The notes: generated by a model from the letters alone, not told the origin. A DNA stretch of 64,000 nucleotides from Sphingomonas canadensis (GCF_026013525.1 NZ_JAPDRA010000002.1:248001-312000), one strand, 5' to 3'. Positions 1 to 9,258 are shown, counted from the first letter of the stretch. A program made the numbers and translations.

Positions 1-48
1 TGGCTTTGCGGGCGCGGCACCGCTATGCGCATGGGTCCGGAGGACGGG

Positions 49-519
49 ATGAAGCAAAACGGCGGCGAAAGGCCGGGCGAGATGTCTGCGCTGATGCGGC
101 TGCTGAAGGTGGCCTCGCTGATCCAGAAGCCGATCCGCGACGGCGCATCGATCCCGATCGGGATCGCCCCCAACGATCTTCGCATCCTGATGGCGCTGGG
201 CGGCGAAGGCGCCATGGCCGGTTTCGAGCTGGCCGACCGGATCGGCATGCTGCCGATGAACGTCAGCCGCTCGCTTGATGCTTTGCAGAAGCTGGGGCTC
301 GTAGAGCCCGTCGCCGATACCCGCAACCGCCGCCGCAAGCCACACCAGCTCACCCAGGCAGGCTGGGACAGGTTCCGCGAGACTGAGGCGCGCATCGCCA
401 GCCTGTCCGATTTCCTCCTCGGTGATCTTTCCGCCGCGGATCGGGCGCGGTTCGATGCGACGCTTCAACATCTCGACCGGCGCATCGCGGACTGGCCTTC
501 GCCGCCCCGCGCCGCCTGA
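49..519 (+). CDS. MarR-family transcriptional regulator
   Basis: This is a 156-residue protein with a winged helix-turn-helix in the middle (residues about 40-110, including NVSRSLDALQKLGLVE and a basic wing rich in RNRRRKPH). That arrangement is typical of MarR/DUF24-type repressors, which bind palindromes as dimers and usually respond to aromatic ligands. The ATG at 49 was chosen because GGAGG lies at 39-43 with a five-base gap; an in-frame ATG at 25 is possible. The aldehyde dehydrogenase gene follows on the same strand 126 bp later, with a dyad between the two, so local control of that gene is the simplest guess. The ligand cannot be read from the sequence. Confidence 0.75.
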   Translation: MKQNGGERPGEMSALMRLLKVASLIQKPIRDGASIPIGIAPNDLRILMALGGEGAMAGFELADRIGMLPMNVSRSLDALQKLGLVEPVADTRNRRRKPHQLTQAGWDRFRETEARIASLSDFLLGDLSAADRARFDATLQHLDRRIADWPSPPRAA

Positions 520-589
520 ATTTCCCCTGCGTCGCGCCCGCCGGCGGCCATCGCGATGAAACCCAGGCCGCCCCGGCTTGTGCGGTTTC

Positions 590-610
590 TGTATACGAAT
601 TAGTATAACA
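590..610. promoter_or_regulatory. Probable operator upstream of the aldehyde dehydrogenase
   Basis: An AT-rich island in GC-rich DNA holds TATAC (592-596) and its inverse GTATA (603-607), separated by GAATTA. It ends 35 bp before the ATG at 646. The reverse complement contains ATACTAATTCG, the same core found upstream of fdsG, and with one extra base upstream of desB. It is probably an operator for the MarR protein just upstream or for a wider regulator. Confidence 0.5.
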
Positions 611-645
611 ATCGGATCGGACGATTCCCAAGGGGACGGAGAGCG

Positions 646-2115
646 ATGAAGCCCGAAGGCGTGGACGTGCGGCACCCGGACAAGGTGTGGATCGGCGGCG
701 AGTGGCGGGCGCCGCATTCGGGCCGGATGATCGAGCTGATATCGCCCGACACCGAGCAAGTGGTCGGCGCTGTGGCGGAGGCCGATGAGGCGGACATGGA
801 TGCGGCGGTCGCGGCCGCGCGCGACGCCTTCGACAACGGCCCCTGGCCGCGCACGTCCAAGGCCGGGCGGCTCGCCGTGCTGGCGCGCATGGCGGACGTG
901 CTGGAGGCGCGCAATGCGGAGATCGCGCGTGCATGGACCGCGCAGATCGGCGGGCTCGCCAGCTTCTCCGTGCCGATGCAGGCCGGCGGCACCGCGAACA
1001 TGCGCACGATCCTGCGTCTGGCCGGCGATTTCGAGTTCGAGCAGATACGTCCCAGCGCCGTCGCCCATACGGCCGTGCTCGCCTATGAGCCGTGCGGCGT
1101 CGCCGCCACGATCGCGCCGTGGAACGCGCCTTATGGCATCATGCTCGCCAAGGCGGCCTATGCGCTCGCCGCGGGCTGCACGGTGGTGATGAAGCCATCG
1201 CCCGAAACCCCGCTGGAAGCCTATATCATCGCCGAGGCGGCCGAGGCGGCGGGGGTTCCCGCGGGCGCGTTGAACCTGGTTTGCGGTCATCGCGACGCCA
1301 GCGACCATCTGGTCCAGAACCCGGGCGTCGACAAGGTGAGCTTCACCGGCTCCACCGCCGCCGGGCGCCGCATCGCCAGCGTGTGCGGCGAGCGGCTGGC
1401 GCGCTGTACGACGGAACTGGGCGGCAAGTCCGCCGCGATCGTGCGCGATGATTTCCCGATCGACGCGGCCGCCAAGCTGCTGACCGGCACGATCGTGATG
1501 ATGAGCGGCCAGATTTGCGCGATGCTCAGCCGGGTGCTCGTCTCGCGCCATCGCCACGATGCGCTGGCCCAGGCGATCAAGGAGGAGATGGAGAAGGTGG
1601 TGATCGGCCATTCGGACGATCCCGCCAGCCAGCTCGGCCCGGTGGCGATGAAGCGCCAGCTCGAACGGATCGAGATGTTCATCGAGGAGGGCAGGAAGAC
1701 CGCCGACCTGGTGACCGGCGGCGGCCGCCCCAAGCATCTCAACCGCGGCTATTTCATCGAGCCGACGCTGTTCGCCAATGTCTCCAACAGCAGCCGCATC
1801 GCACAGGAGGAGATCTTCGGACCGGTGCTCAGCCTGATCCCGGTGGAGGATGAGGAAGACGCGATCCGGGTGGCGAACGATTCGGCCTATGGCCTGTCCG
1901 GATCGGTGCTCACCACCGATGCCGACGCGGCCTATCGCGTCGCGCGCCGCATGCGCACGGGCGGCATCGGCCAGAATGGCATGCGGCTGGATTTCGCGCT
2001 GCCCTTCGGCGGGTTCAAGTCCTCCGGCTTCGGACGCGAGGGCGGGATCGAGGGTATGCTGGCCTATCTGGAGAGCAAGACGATCCTGCTGGACGCGGAA
2101 CCGGCGGCGCTTTGA
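646..2115 (+). CDS. NAD(P)-dependent aldehyde dehydrogenase
   Basis: This 489-residue protein is a full-length member of the aldehyde dehydrogenase superfamily, which oxidises aldehydes to acids with NAD(P)+ in the cytoplasm. Visible catalytic elements are the PWN motif (Asn160), the general base Glu257 in ELGGKS, and the nucleophile Cys291 in SGQICAM. The VSFTGST cofactor-binding segment lies near residues 231-236, and the FGGFKSSGFGRE motif is near the C terminus. The ATG at 646 is preceded by GGACGGAGAG. It may oxidise an aromatic or semialdehyde intermediate of the neighbouring uncharacterised catabolic cluster. The substrate cannot be assigned from motifs alone. Confidence 0.88.
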   Translation: MKPEGVDVRHPDKVWIGGEWRAPHSGRMIELISPDTEQVVGAVAEADEADMDAAVAAARDAFDNGPWPRTSKAGRLAVLARMADVLEARNAEIARAWTAQIGGLASFSVPMQAGGTANMRTILRLAGDFEFEQIRPSAVAHTAVLAYEPCGVAATIAPWNAPYGIMLAKAAYALAAGCTVVMKPSPETPLEAYIIAEAAEAAGVPAGALNLVCGHRDASDHLVQNPGVDKVSFTGSTAAGRRIASVCGERLARCTTELGGKSAAIVRDDFPIDAAAKLLTGTIVMMSGQICAMLSRVLVSRHRHDALAQAIKEEMEKVVIGHSDDPASQLGPVAMKRQLERIEMFIEEGRKTADLVTGGGRPKHLNRGYFIEPTLFANVSNSSRIAQEEIFGPVLSLIPVEDEEDAIRVANDSAYGLSGSVLTTDADAAYRVARRMRTGGIGQNGMRLDFALPFGGFKSSGFGREGGIEGMLAYLESKTILLDAEPAAL

Positions 2116-2188
2116 GCAGCGCCGCCGCCGGGCCGATCCCGGCGTTGCCGTCCGGGAGCAGGACCTTCATGCCTTCGAAGCGCAGGGC

Positions 2189-2647
2189 TCAGAACATGCC
2201 GTTTTCGTTGGCGGCCTTTTCGGGAACGGGCTGCACCACGTCCCAATGCTCCATCACCTTGCAGCCCTCGACGCGCAGGATATCGACCACGGCGATGCCG
2301 CGATCCTCGTTCGAGAAGCGGCCATGGGTGTGGACCGCCACCAGGTTGCCGTCGGCGATGATGCGCTTGATCTCGTATCTGATATCCGGGTTGTTGGCGA
2401 AGAACGGCTCCAGGAAGCGGATCGCGGCGTCGCGGCCGGAGGCGGCCATCGGATTGTGCTGGATATAGCCGGGATCGACCCAGGTCTCGAACGCCTGGCG
2501 CACCTTCTTGCCGACGTAGAATTCGGTCACGAACTTCGTCACGACCTCCTTGGGCGTGAGCGTGCATTCCGCGTCGGGCACGGCGGCGAGCGCAGGGCTG
2601 GCGGCACAGGCGAGGGCGGCGGCAAGGATCACGTGGGTCGGGCGCAT
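2189..2647 (-). CDS. Secreted SnoaL-like (NTF2-fold) protein
   Basis: This 152-residue protein starts with a clear Sec signal peptide ending at ALAAV-PDAE, so it is probably periplasmic. The mature part has the SnoaL-like cone-barrel pattern: a helix with FVTEFYVGKK, then DPGYIQHNP, then a late VHTHGRF and VMEHWDVVQP. SnoaL-like folds serve as isomerases, cyclases, dehydratases or ligand carriers. It is convergent with the aldehyde dehydrogenase and divergent from the HpaI-type aldolase at 2823. A protein with three related domains lies at 4745-6628, so this fold is a theme of the cluster. The reaction is unknown. Confidence 0.75.
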   Translation of the reverse strand: MRPTHVILAAALACAASPALAAVPDAECTLTPKEVVTKFVTEFYVGKKVRQAFETWVDPGYIQHNPMAASGRDAAIRFLEPFFANNPDIRYEIKRIIADGNLVAVHTHGRFSNEDRGIAVVDILRVEGCKVMEHWDVVQPVPEKAANENGMF

Positions 2648-2822
2648 CGTCTCTCCTCAGGAACCGTATCAATTGTTATTATGTCGATGTGATCCCGCAG
2701 CCCGGCGGAGTCAAGCGGGCGGGGCAAGCGCGGGTTCCGGTTTGGGCAAGCCCGTCCGCGCGGCTAATCCTATCGCTGCGGCTGCGCGTGCGGGCGCACG
2801 GCTTCGAAAGGACGGGAGCAGG

Positions 2823-3578
2823 ATGGAAGGTTTCTTTTCGCGGGCGGCGGGCGCCGGGCGGGGGCTGCTGGGCACCTGGGTCAAGATCCCCTCGTTCGAG
2901 ACGGTCGAGCTGCTGGGCCATGCCGGGTTCGATTTCGTGGTGATCGACATGGAGCATGCGCCGCACCCCGGCGACCTGGTCTACCGGCTGGTGTTCGCGG
3001 CGCAGAAAATGGGAATGGGCGCGCTCGTCCGCCTGCCCGATCGCAGCGAGACCGAGGTGCAGCGCATCCTGGACGGCGGCGCCGACGGGCTGCTGGTGCC
3101 GCGCGTGACCTCGATTTCGGAAGCCCGGGAGATCACCCGCGCGATGGTGTTCGCGCCGGAAGGGACGCGCGGGCTGGGTTCCACCTCGCGCGCGGGGCGC
3201 TGGGGGCTGAAGCCCGTCGAGGATTATCTGCGCCACGGCAACGGGCAATGCGTGCGGATGATCCAGTTGGAGGACTGGGACTCGCTCCAGCGCGCGGCCG
3301 AGTTCGCCGCGCTGCCGCACGTCAACGGCATCTTCATCGGTCATGGCGACCTGTTCCTGTCGAGCGGGCGGCCCGCGTCCGATCCGGAGGTGCGCGCGCT
3401 GTCCGCCGGCGTGGCGCAGATGGCGCGTTCGGCCGGCATCCTCTCGGGTGCCGCGGCGGGCACGCCGGAGGAGGCGCGCATCTACCTCGACATGGGCTTT
3501 TCGCTGGTGATGGTCAGCAACGACGCGACTCTGTTCGGCCGCGCGGCGGCGGGCGCGGTGGCGGAGGCGCGGGGCTGA
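2823..3578 (+). CDS. HpcH/HpaI family class II aldolase
   Basis: This 251-residue protein belongs to the HpcH/HpaI metal-dependent pyruvate aldolases, which cleave 4-hydroxy-2-oxo acids to pyruvate or a related keto acid plus an aldehyde. Family residues are visible: His45 in MEHAP, Arg70 in ALVRLPD, and the metal ligands Glu150 (IQLEDW) and Asp176 (GHGDL). The ATG at 2823 follows GGGAGCAGG. In aromatic degradation such enzymes act after ring opening, so it fits the catabolic setting. The exact substrate is unknown. It is unlike the RraA-fold LigK aldolase at 21.5 kb, so the two are not duplicates. Confidence 0.85.
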   Translation: MEGFFSRAAGAGRGLLGTWVKIPSFETVELLGHAGFDFVVIDMEHAPHPGDLVYRLVFAAQKMGMGALVRLPDRSETEVQRILDGGADGLLVPRVTSISEAREITRAMVFAPEGTRGLGSTSRAGRWGLKPVEDYLRHGNGQCVRMIQLEDWDSLQRAAEFAALPHVNGIFIGHGDLFLSSGRPASDPEVRALSAGVAQMARSAGILSGAAAGTPEEARIYLDMGFSLVMVSNDATLFGRAAAGAVAEARG

Positions 3579-3737
3579 ACCGGCGGGTCCGGCCCTTGCG
3601 TTGACCCTATCGGAAGCAAAGTTTTATCTGCGGGGCAATCGCCCCCCATTTGAATTGCCGCACCCGGCGGCCCTGTCTAGCCAGACCCCGAAGAAGTGAC
3701 GGCGGCCATCCGCCGCGGGGAGGCTGCCAGGGTGCAT

Positions 3738-4748
3738 ATGCTGAAATTGCTGGGCGATTATCGCCGCATGTTCGTAATCGCCGCGGCCGGGCTGGCCGCC
3801 GCGGGCTGCGCCGGTTCGCAGTCGCGGGTCGAAACGCCCGCCGCCGCGCCGATGCCCCCGGTATCGGTCCACGGCAACATCCAGACATTCGAGATCGCGC
3901 CGGTGCTGCTGGCGGCGGAGAAATTCTATCCCGGCCCGGCGACGGTGAAGATGGGCGGCATCCCGAACCTGCTCGGTGCCGAGCCGATCCCGGGATACGG
4001 ATCGCCCGGCGTGGCCGATGTGGCGACGCATGCGGAGACGCAGATCCTGCGCTATTCGCTCAAGCGGCCGGACCTGCGCGTGATCCTCACCGTGTCGGAG
4101 GGGATCTATGGCATCGTCGGCCGCAAGTCGGCGGGGATCAAGAGCGTCGCCGACCTGAAGGGCAAGCGGATCGCAACCGTGCCGCCCACCTCCGCGGGCT
4201 ATTTCCTCCACAACATGCTCAAGTCGGCCGGTCTGACCGAGGCGGACGTGACGCTGGTGCCGGTTTCGCCGCTGGGCGACATGCCCAAGGCGCTGGCGGA
4301 GGGCCGGGTCGACGCGATCGCCATCTGGGAACCGATGAGCGCGGACGCAGAGGCGCTGCTGGGCGATGATGCGATCGTCTTCCCCGGCAAGGGCATCTAT
4401 CGCGAAATCTTCGGCCTCAACACCATCCAGGCGAACCTCGACAATCCGGAGGAGCGCAAGAAGATCGTCGCCTTCGTCCGCGCGGTGATCCAGGCTTCGG
4501 CCGCGCTGCGCAGCGATCCCGCCGAGGCGCAGGGCCTGCTGGTCAAATATGGCGGCCACACGCCCGAACAGGCCAAGCGTTCGTGGAAGCACCAGCGCTA
4601 TCCCGCGATGCTCGTCCCCGATCTGCTCGACGTGCTGGTCGAGGAGGAGAAGTGGCTGGCGATCCAGGACAAGCGCACCCCGCGCAGCCGCGAGGAACTG
4701 GCCAAGCTGATCGACACCAGCGTCTACAAGGAGGCGATGGCGAAGTGA
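3738..4748 (+). CDS. Solute-binding lipoprotein, NMT1/ThiY-SsuA type
   Basis: This 336-residue protein begins with a basic n-region, a short hydrophobic stretch and a lipobox-like AAGC with Cys24, which suggests a membrane-anchored lipoprotein. The rest is a type-2 periplasmic binding fold of the NMT1/SsuA class, with DLKGKRIATV near residue 140 and a following helix-rich lobe. These proteins normally deliver taurine, pyrimidine precursors or aromatic sulfonates to an ABC permease. No permease or ATPase gene is present nearby, so it is an orphan here. It overlaps the next gene by four bases (GTGA), implying co-translation with the SnoaL triplet protein. An alternative start is the in-frame ATG at 3768. 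Confidence 0.75.
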   Translation: MLKLLGDYRRMFVIAAAGLAAAGCAGSQSRVETPAAAPMPPVSVHGNIQTFEIAPVLLAAEKFYPGPATVKMGGIPNLLGAEPIPGYGSPGVADVATHAETQILRYSLKRPDLRVILTVSEGIYGIVGRKSAGIKSVADLKGKRIATVPPTSAGYFLHNMLKSAGLTEADVTLVPVSPLGDMPKALAEGRVDAIAIWEPMSADAEALLGDDAIVFPGKGIYREIFGLNTIQANLDNPEERKKIVAFVRAVIQASAALRSDPAEAQGLLVKYGGHTPEQAKRSWKHQRYPAMLVPDLLDVLVEEEKWLAIQDKRTPRSREELAKLIDTSVYKEAMAK

Positions 4749-6628
4749 ACCGCCGCACGCTGCTCCTTGCCGGAACGGCTGCGCTCGTCGCGGGACCGGG
4801 AGCGGTGCTGCGCGCGGCGGAGCCCGCTCCGTCGCCCCCTTCGGCCGCGGAGCTCGCCGCGCTGGAGGGCAGGGCGGCGGGGATCCGGGCGGTGCGCGAG
4901 GTGAAGCGGCTCCAGCACGCCTGGGCGCAGTTCGCGGAAGCCGGGCAATGGGCCGAGATGGCCGCGCTGGTGGCCGAGGATGCCGAGCTGTCGGTGCCCC
5001 CGGCGGTGGTGAAGGGGCGCGCGGCGATCCACGCCTGGATCGTCGAGACGATGGGCGGCGGCGCCAAGCACCTGGCGCCGGGCAGGCTAAACGTGCGCCT
5101 GTTCCTCAGCCCCGTGATCACGCTCGCGCCGGATTGCCGGAGCGCCAAAGGCCGCTGGCACGAGGTCGCGATGACCGGTGAGCATGGCGCGCGCGCCGAT
5201 TGGGCGGGCGGCATCCACGAGAACGACTATGTCGTCGAGGACGGCGCCTGGAAGATCAAGGCGCTGCGCTATCACCCCCAGTTCGCCGGCCCCTATCAGC
5301 CTGGCTGGCGCAATGTGGCGGCGGAGGTGCCGCTGGTGCCCTATCACTACACGCCCGATGGCGCGGGCACGCCCATTCCCGCGGGCATCGCGGCGGCGGT
5401 ACAGGGCAGCGCGTCGCGCCGCCTGGCCCGGCTGGCCGGCGACGCGGAGGTGCTTGCCGCCGCCACCCATGTGCAGAACCTCCAGGCCGCCTATGGCTTC
5501 TACACCGATCGCAAGCTGTGGGACGATGTGGCCGATCTGTTCGCGCCCGATGGCGTTCTGGAGGATGGCGGCGCGGTGATGCGCGGGCGCGCGGCGATCC
5601 GCGCCAGCCTGGGCGCATCCGGGCTGGCCGAGGGCGAGCTGAACGACCGGCCCCAGCTAGTGCCGGTGGTTACCGTCGCGGCGGACGGGCGCTCCGCCCG
5701 GGTGCGCGGCATCGAGATCGGCCAGACGGGGCAGCATCGCGGCAAGAGCTTCTGGTCGGTAGCGATCTATGACAACCGGTTCGAGAAGCGCGACGGCGTC
5801 TGGCGGATAGCGGCGATGAAGCGCACCCCGCGGATGCGCGCGGACTATGCCGCGGGCTGGGCGAAGGACCTGCCGGAGCTTCCCGGCAGCGCGGCCTATC
5901 CGGCCGCCGCCGGACCGCGCGCCGCTCTGGCGCCCCGGCTCGCCCCGCCGGCGAAGCCCGCGCGCGCGCCCGACTGGAACGCGATCCGCCGCGACCTGGA
6001 CTTCGCCGAGGCGTTCGACGGCGCCGAAAATGTGTCCAACGCCTATGGCTATTACATCGACGAATATCGCTGGGACGACACCGCCGACCTTTTCGCCGCC
6101 GATGGCTGGAAGGAGCTTTCCTATATCGGTACCTATGTCGGCCGCGAGCGGGTGCGCGGATCGCTGTTCAGCCGGTACGGCAACAAGGGCCGGTCGCCCG
6201 GATTCCTGGCGATCCACCAGAAGACGCAGCCCTTCGTCAGCATCTCCGAAGACGGCGCGCGGGTGAACATCCGCCTCCGGCTGTTCCAGTTCAACAGCCA
6301 GCGCGACGGCGACGGTTCCTACATCTCCGGCATCTACGAGAACCAGGTGACGCGCGAGAACGGCGTGTGGCGGATCCACGGCATGGATCTCGATTACGTC
6401 TGGCTCGCCAGCTATACCGGCGGATGGGCGGCGATCGAGCCGGGCTCCAGCCGCCGTTTCGCGCCGACGCCGGAGGCCGTGGCCAAATATCCCCCGGACG
6501 CCCCGCTGCGCGGCGTCCAGTTCGCACCCTTTCCCGAAATCGCGCCGATGGGCTTCCACTTCCGCAATCCGGTCAGCGGCCGCGCGCCCGCGCTGCTGCT
6601 CGGCTGGTCGGACGGGCGGCGGAGCTGA
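4745..6628 (+). CDS. Exported protein with three tandem SnoaL-like domains
   Basis: This 627-residue protein starts at a GTG that overlaps the preceding stop. It has an export signal (MNRRTLLLAG...) resembling a Tat or Sec leader. Three NTF2/SnoaL-like units are visible at about residues 46-185, 233-375 and 422-565. Units 2 and 3 share a WDD-ADLFA-DG signature, and each unit ends with a GxW[KR]I strand followed by a GW about 15 residues later. A proline/alanine-rich linker (about 380-410) separates units 2 and 3. Single-domain relatives include dehydratases, cyclases and ring-hydroxylating dioxygenase small subunits. It lies in an apparent operon with the solute-binding protein and the amidohydrolase. 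The function is unknown; the triple fusion is unusual. Confidence 0.75.
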   Translation: MNRRTLLLAGTAALVAGPGAVLRAAEPAPSPPSAAELAALEGRAAGIRAVREVKRLQHAWAQFAEAGQWAEMAALVAEDAELSVPPAVVKGRAAIHAWIVETMGGGAKHLAPGRLNVRLFLSPVITLAPDCRSAKGRWHEVAMTGEHGARADWAGGIHENDYVVEDGAWKIKALRYHPQFAGPYQPGWRNVAAEVPLVPYHYTPDGAGTPIPAGIAAAVQGSASRRLARLAGDAEVLAAATHVQNLQAAYGFYTDRKLWDDVADLFAPDGVLEDGGAVMRGRAAIRASLGASGLAEGELNDRPQLVPVVTVAADGRSARVRGIEIGQTGQHRGKSFWSVAIYDNRFEKRDGVWRIAAMKRTPRMRADYAAGWAKDLPELPGSAAYPAAAGPRAALAPRLAPPAKPARAPDWNAIRRDLDFAEAFDGAENVSNAYGYYIDEYRWDDTADLFAADGWKELSYIGTYVGRERVRGSLFSRYGNKGRSPGFLAIHQKTQPFVSISEDGARVNIRLRLFQFNSQRDGDGSYISGIYENQVTRENGVWRIHGMDLDYVWLASYTGGWAAIEPGSSRRFAPTPEAVAKYPPDAPLRGVQFAPFPEIAPMGFHFRNPVSGRAPALLLGWSDGRRS

Positions 6629-6689
6629 GATGCGCAGGAGACCCGGCCTTGCACGCAACTGACCTTTCCCGTTCCCGCAGGATGCCCGC

Positions 6690-7574
6690 ATGAACATCGC
6701 GGCACCCCTTGCCGATGCCGATGGCACCGCAGCGCGCGCGCCCGCCGACGCGCCGATCGTCGATTGCCACGCGCACATCTTCCTGGACGACATGCCCGTT
6801 TCCAGCCGGGCGTGGACGCAGACCCACTATGCCTTCACCGCCGCCGATTTCCTGGCCACGCTCGATCAGCATGGCGTGCATTTCGGCGTGATCTCCGGCC
6901 TCAGCATCGCGGGCTATTACAACGACTATATGCTGTCGGAGCTGCGCCAGCATCCGCGGCTGCGCGGCACCGCGATCGTGGCGCCCAACACCGATCGCTA
7001 CATCCTGGAACAGATGCGTACCGATGGCGTGGTGGGCATCCGCCTCCAGCTCGCGCGGGCGACCTCGCTGCCCGATTTCCGCGACGACGAATACCGGCTG
7101 CTGTTCCGCCGCGTGCGCGATCTGGGCTGGCACGTCCATGTCGCGATCGAGGGCGAGGCGCTGCGCCCGGTGCTCGATGCGCTCAACGAGACCGGGGTGG
7201 ACATCGTCGTCGATCACTTCGGCCATCCCGACCCCGCCGATCCGCTCGGCTGCGACAGCATCGCGGCGATGCTCGAATCGGTCGATCGCGGCCGAACCTG
7301 GATCAAGATGTCGGCGGGCTTCCGCCTGCTCGGCCCCAGCGCCTGGCAGACGGTGCCCGACGCCGACGGCAGCGCGATCGCCGCGCTGGTGGCGCGCAGG
7401 CTGATCGAGAAGGTGGGGCCGGACCGGCTGCTGTGGGGCAGCGATGCCCCTTTCGTGGGCTATGAGGGGCGCGTGACCTATGCGCGCGCGCTCGAGTGTT
7501 TTCGCGAATGGGTGCCCGATGCGGCGATGCGCGCGGAAATGTCGCGCACCGCGCTGCGGCTCTATTTCGCCTGA
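6690..7574 (+). CDS. Amidohydrolase-2 family metal hydrolase (LigI-like fold)
   Basis: This 294-residue TIM-barrel protein belongs to the amidohydrolase-related family (cog3618-like), which includes pyrone-dicarboxylate hydrolase and lactonases. It shows the N-terminal HxH in DCHAHIF, a mid-barrel DHFGHPD containing the family histidine, and the late metal or proton-transfer Asp in LWGSDAPF. It follows the SnoaL triplet gene by 61 bp on the same strand. It probably hydrolyses a lactone or pyrone ring or decarboxylates an aromatic acid. It is clearly distinct from the true LigI at 19.6 kb. Confidence 0.8.
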   Translation: MNIAAPLADADGTAARAPADAPIVDCHAHIFLDDMPVSSRAWTQTHYAFTAADFLATLDQHGVHFGVISGLSIAGYYNDYMLSELRQHPRLRGTAIVAPNTDRYILEQMRTDGVVGIRLQLARATSLPDFRDDEYRLLFRRVRDLGWHVHVAIEGEALRPVLDALNETGVDIVVDHFGHPDPADPLGCDSIAAMLESVDRGRTWIKMSAGFRLLGPSAWQTVPDADGSAIAALVARRLIEKVGPDRLLWGSDAPFVGYEGRVTYARALECFREWVPDAAMRAEMSRTALRLYFA

Positions 7575-7720
7575 AGGGAAGGGGAAGCGCCCGGGAAGAT
7601 TTCGCGCGGATAACGAAAGGGCGAAAGCGTTGGGAGGTTGCGGCACGCTGCGCTATCCCGGGCCGGACAGCATTTCGAACGCGCACCCGGGGATACAAGC
7701 GGGACCGCAAGGGGAGCAGG

Positions 7721-8674
7721 ATGCAACATTTTCGCACCGCGGATTGCCCGAACACCAGACGGGCGGCCTATTGGAACGACATCTATCGCGACCAGTTCGC
7801 GCAGGTCACCTTCATGCCCGCGCGCGAGGATTTCGACGCCGAGCTCAGGATGAGCCCGCTCGGATCGTTGGTGATGGCCGATATCCGCACCAGCAGCACC
7901 GATATCGAACGCACGCCCACCCACATCAACCTTTCCACGTCGCGGCTGTTCTCGTTCCTGCTGCTGGTGCGCGGGTCGGCGACGTTCAACCATTATGGCC
8001 ATGAGGAGAAGCTGCGCGCGGGCGACTTCACCTTGTGCGACAATGCTGCGCCGCATCGCATCCATTTCGAGGCGGATTCGCGCCTGCTGCTGATGCGCGC
8101 CACGCCCGCGCTGCTGCGCAACCACCTGCCCTGCCCGGAGCAGCTCTGCGGGCTCAAGCTGCCCGCGCAGCATGGGATGACCCCCACCGCCGCGGCGATG
8201 GCGCAGAGCATCTGGAGCCAGATGGAGCGCGGCCTTCCCGACGGCTATGGCGATCGCATCGCGGGCCATCTGCTCGACATGGTGACCACGGCCTATTCGA
8301 TCGGCCTGGGCCACCGCATGACCAACTCGACGATCGTCGGGCTGCGCAAGGCGCGCGCGCGGCAGTTCATCGAGGAGCGGCTGCAGGACCCCGATCTGGG
8401 CTCGGGTGCCATCGCGGAGGGGCTGCGCATCTCCCCGCGCTATCTGCGCATGCTGTTCGCCGACGATGCAGAGAGCGTGTCGGCCTATATCCTGCGGCGG
8501 CGGCTGGAGGAGTGCGCGACGCAGATCGCGAGCGAGGGCTGGCGCCACCTGACGATCACCGAGATCGCGTTCAAATGGGGCTTCAACAGCTCCGCCTATT
8601 TCGCCCGCGCCTTCCGCCAGCGCTACGGCATGACCGCCACCGAATTCCGCCGCACGCGCGGCAGCCGGCACTGA
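7721..8674 (+). CDS. AraC-family transcriptional regulator
   Basis: This 317-residue regulator has an AraC-binding-like N-terminal sensing domain (about 1-190) and two HTH units of the AraC/XylS class at the C terminus (about 215-315). The second HTH includes ITEIAFKWGFNSSAYFARAFRQRYG, given here only as the region near residues 282-306. The ATG at 7721 is preceded by AAGGGGAGCAGG. The N-terminal part resembles the NphR/FeaR-like group that senses aromatic acids or amines. It lies directly before a small Tat protein and a TonB-dependent receptor, which it may control. Confidence 0.87.
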   Translation: MQHFRTADCPNTRRAAYWNDIYRDQFAQVTFMPAREDFDAELRMSPLGSLVMADIRTSSTDIERTPTHINLSTSRLFSFLLLVRGSATFNHYGHEEKLRAGDFTLCDNAAPHRIHFEADSRLLLMRATPALLRNHLPCPEQLCGLKLPAQHGMTPTAAAMAQSIWSQMERGLPDGYGDRIAGHLLDMVTTAYSIGLGHRMTNSTIVGLRKARARQFIEERLQDPDLGSGAIAEGLRISPRYLRMLFADDAESVSAYILRRRLEECATQIASEGWRHLTITEIAFKWGFNSSAYFARAFRQRYGMTATEFRRTRGSRH

Positions 8675-8697
8675 CGCCGATCGAAGGGGACATCAGA

Positions 8698-9060
8698 ATG
8701 GATCGCACCAACCTCTCGCGCCGCGGCCTGATCGGCGGCACCGTAGCTCTGGGCGCGGCCACGCTCGTCCCGCTTTCCGCCGCCGCGGCGGAGCGGCCCG
8801 CGCCGCTGCTGCACGCCGATGGTGTCCATGACGATACCGAGGCGCTGCAGGCGCTGTTCGACGGCCGCCCGGTGCGCGTGGCGCGCGAAGGCGTGGTGGC
8901 GCGCAACGAAGGCGGCAACGTGCGCCTGCTCAACGGAAATTTCCGCGTCAGCCGCGAACTGGCGGTGCGCGATTCGGTGGATCTCTATTCGGCCAATTGC
9001 AGCTTCCGGCTGCGCCAGGGGCCGGCGCTGCCCTATCCGATGGTGCGCAACATTCTCTGA
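8698..9060 (+). CDS. Small Tat-exported protein of unknown function
   Basis: This 120-residue protein begins with a twin-arginine leader (SRRGLIGG followed by an alanine-rich hydrophobic stretch to about residue 31). The mature part starts with DGVHDDTEALQALFDG, a pattern also seen at the start of pectate-lyase-like beta-helix proteins (DGxxDDTxALQ). It ends after about 85 more residues, far short of a beta-helix domain. It follows the AraC gene by 23 bp and precedes the TonB-dependent receptor. It may be a small periplasmic domain in its own right or a degraded remnant. No function is assigned. Confidence 0.6.
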   Translation: MDRTNLSRRGLIGGTVALGAATLVPLSAAAAERPAPLLHADGVHDDTEALQALFDGRPVRVAREGVVARNEGGNVRLLNGNFRVSRELAVRDSVDLYSANCSFRLRQGPALPYPMVRNIL

Positions 9061-9258
9061 TCGCGCGCCGGCGCGGCAAGCCATGGACGCGGGGCTCCGA
9101 AAGGTGCCCCGCGTCGGCGTTTCAGGGCCTGCCGATTGATCGCGCGTTGCCGACAGGTTCCTTGATCACTGCCGCATTCTGCAAGATTCAGAGCCGTCCC
9201 CCCGCCTAACTGGGCCTCGTTGAAGACCACAATGCCTAAAATCCCAGGGAGGGGTGAC

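Noticed and set aside
8698..9060. A functional pectate lyase
   Set aside because: Only the opening DGxxDDTxALQ pattern is present; the beta-helix body is missing.
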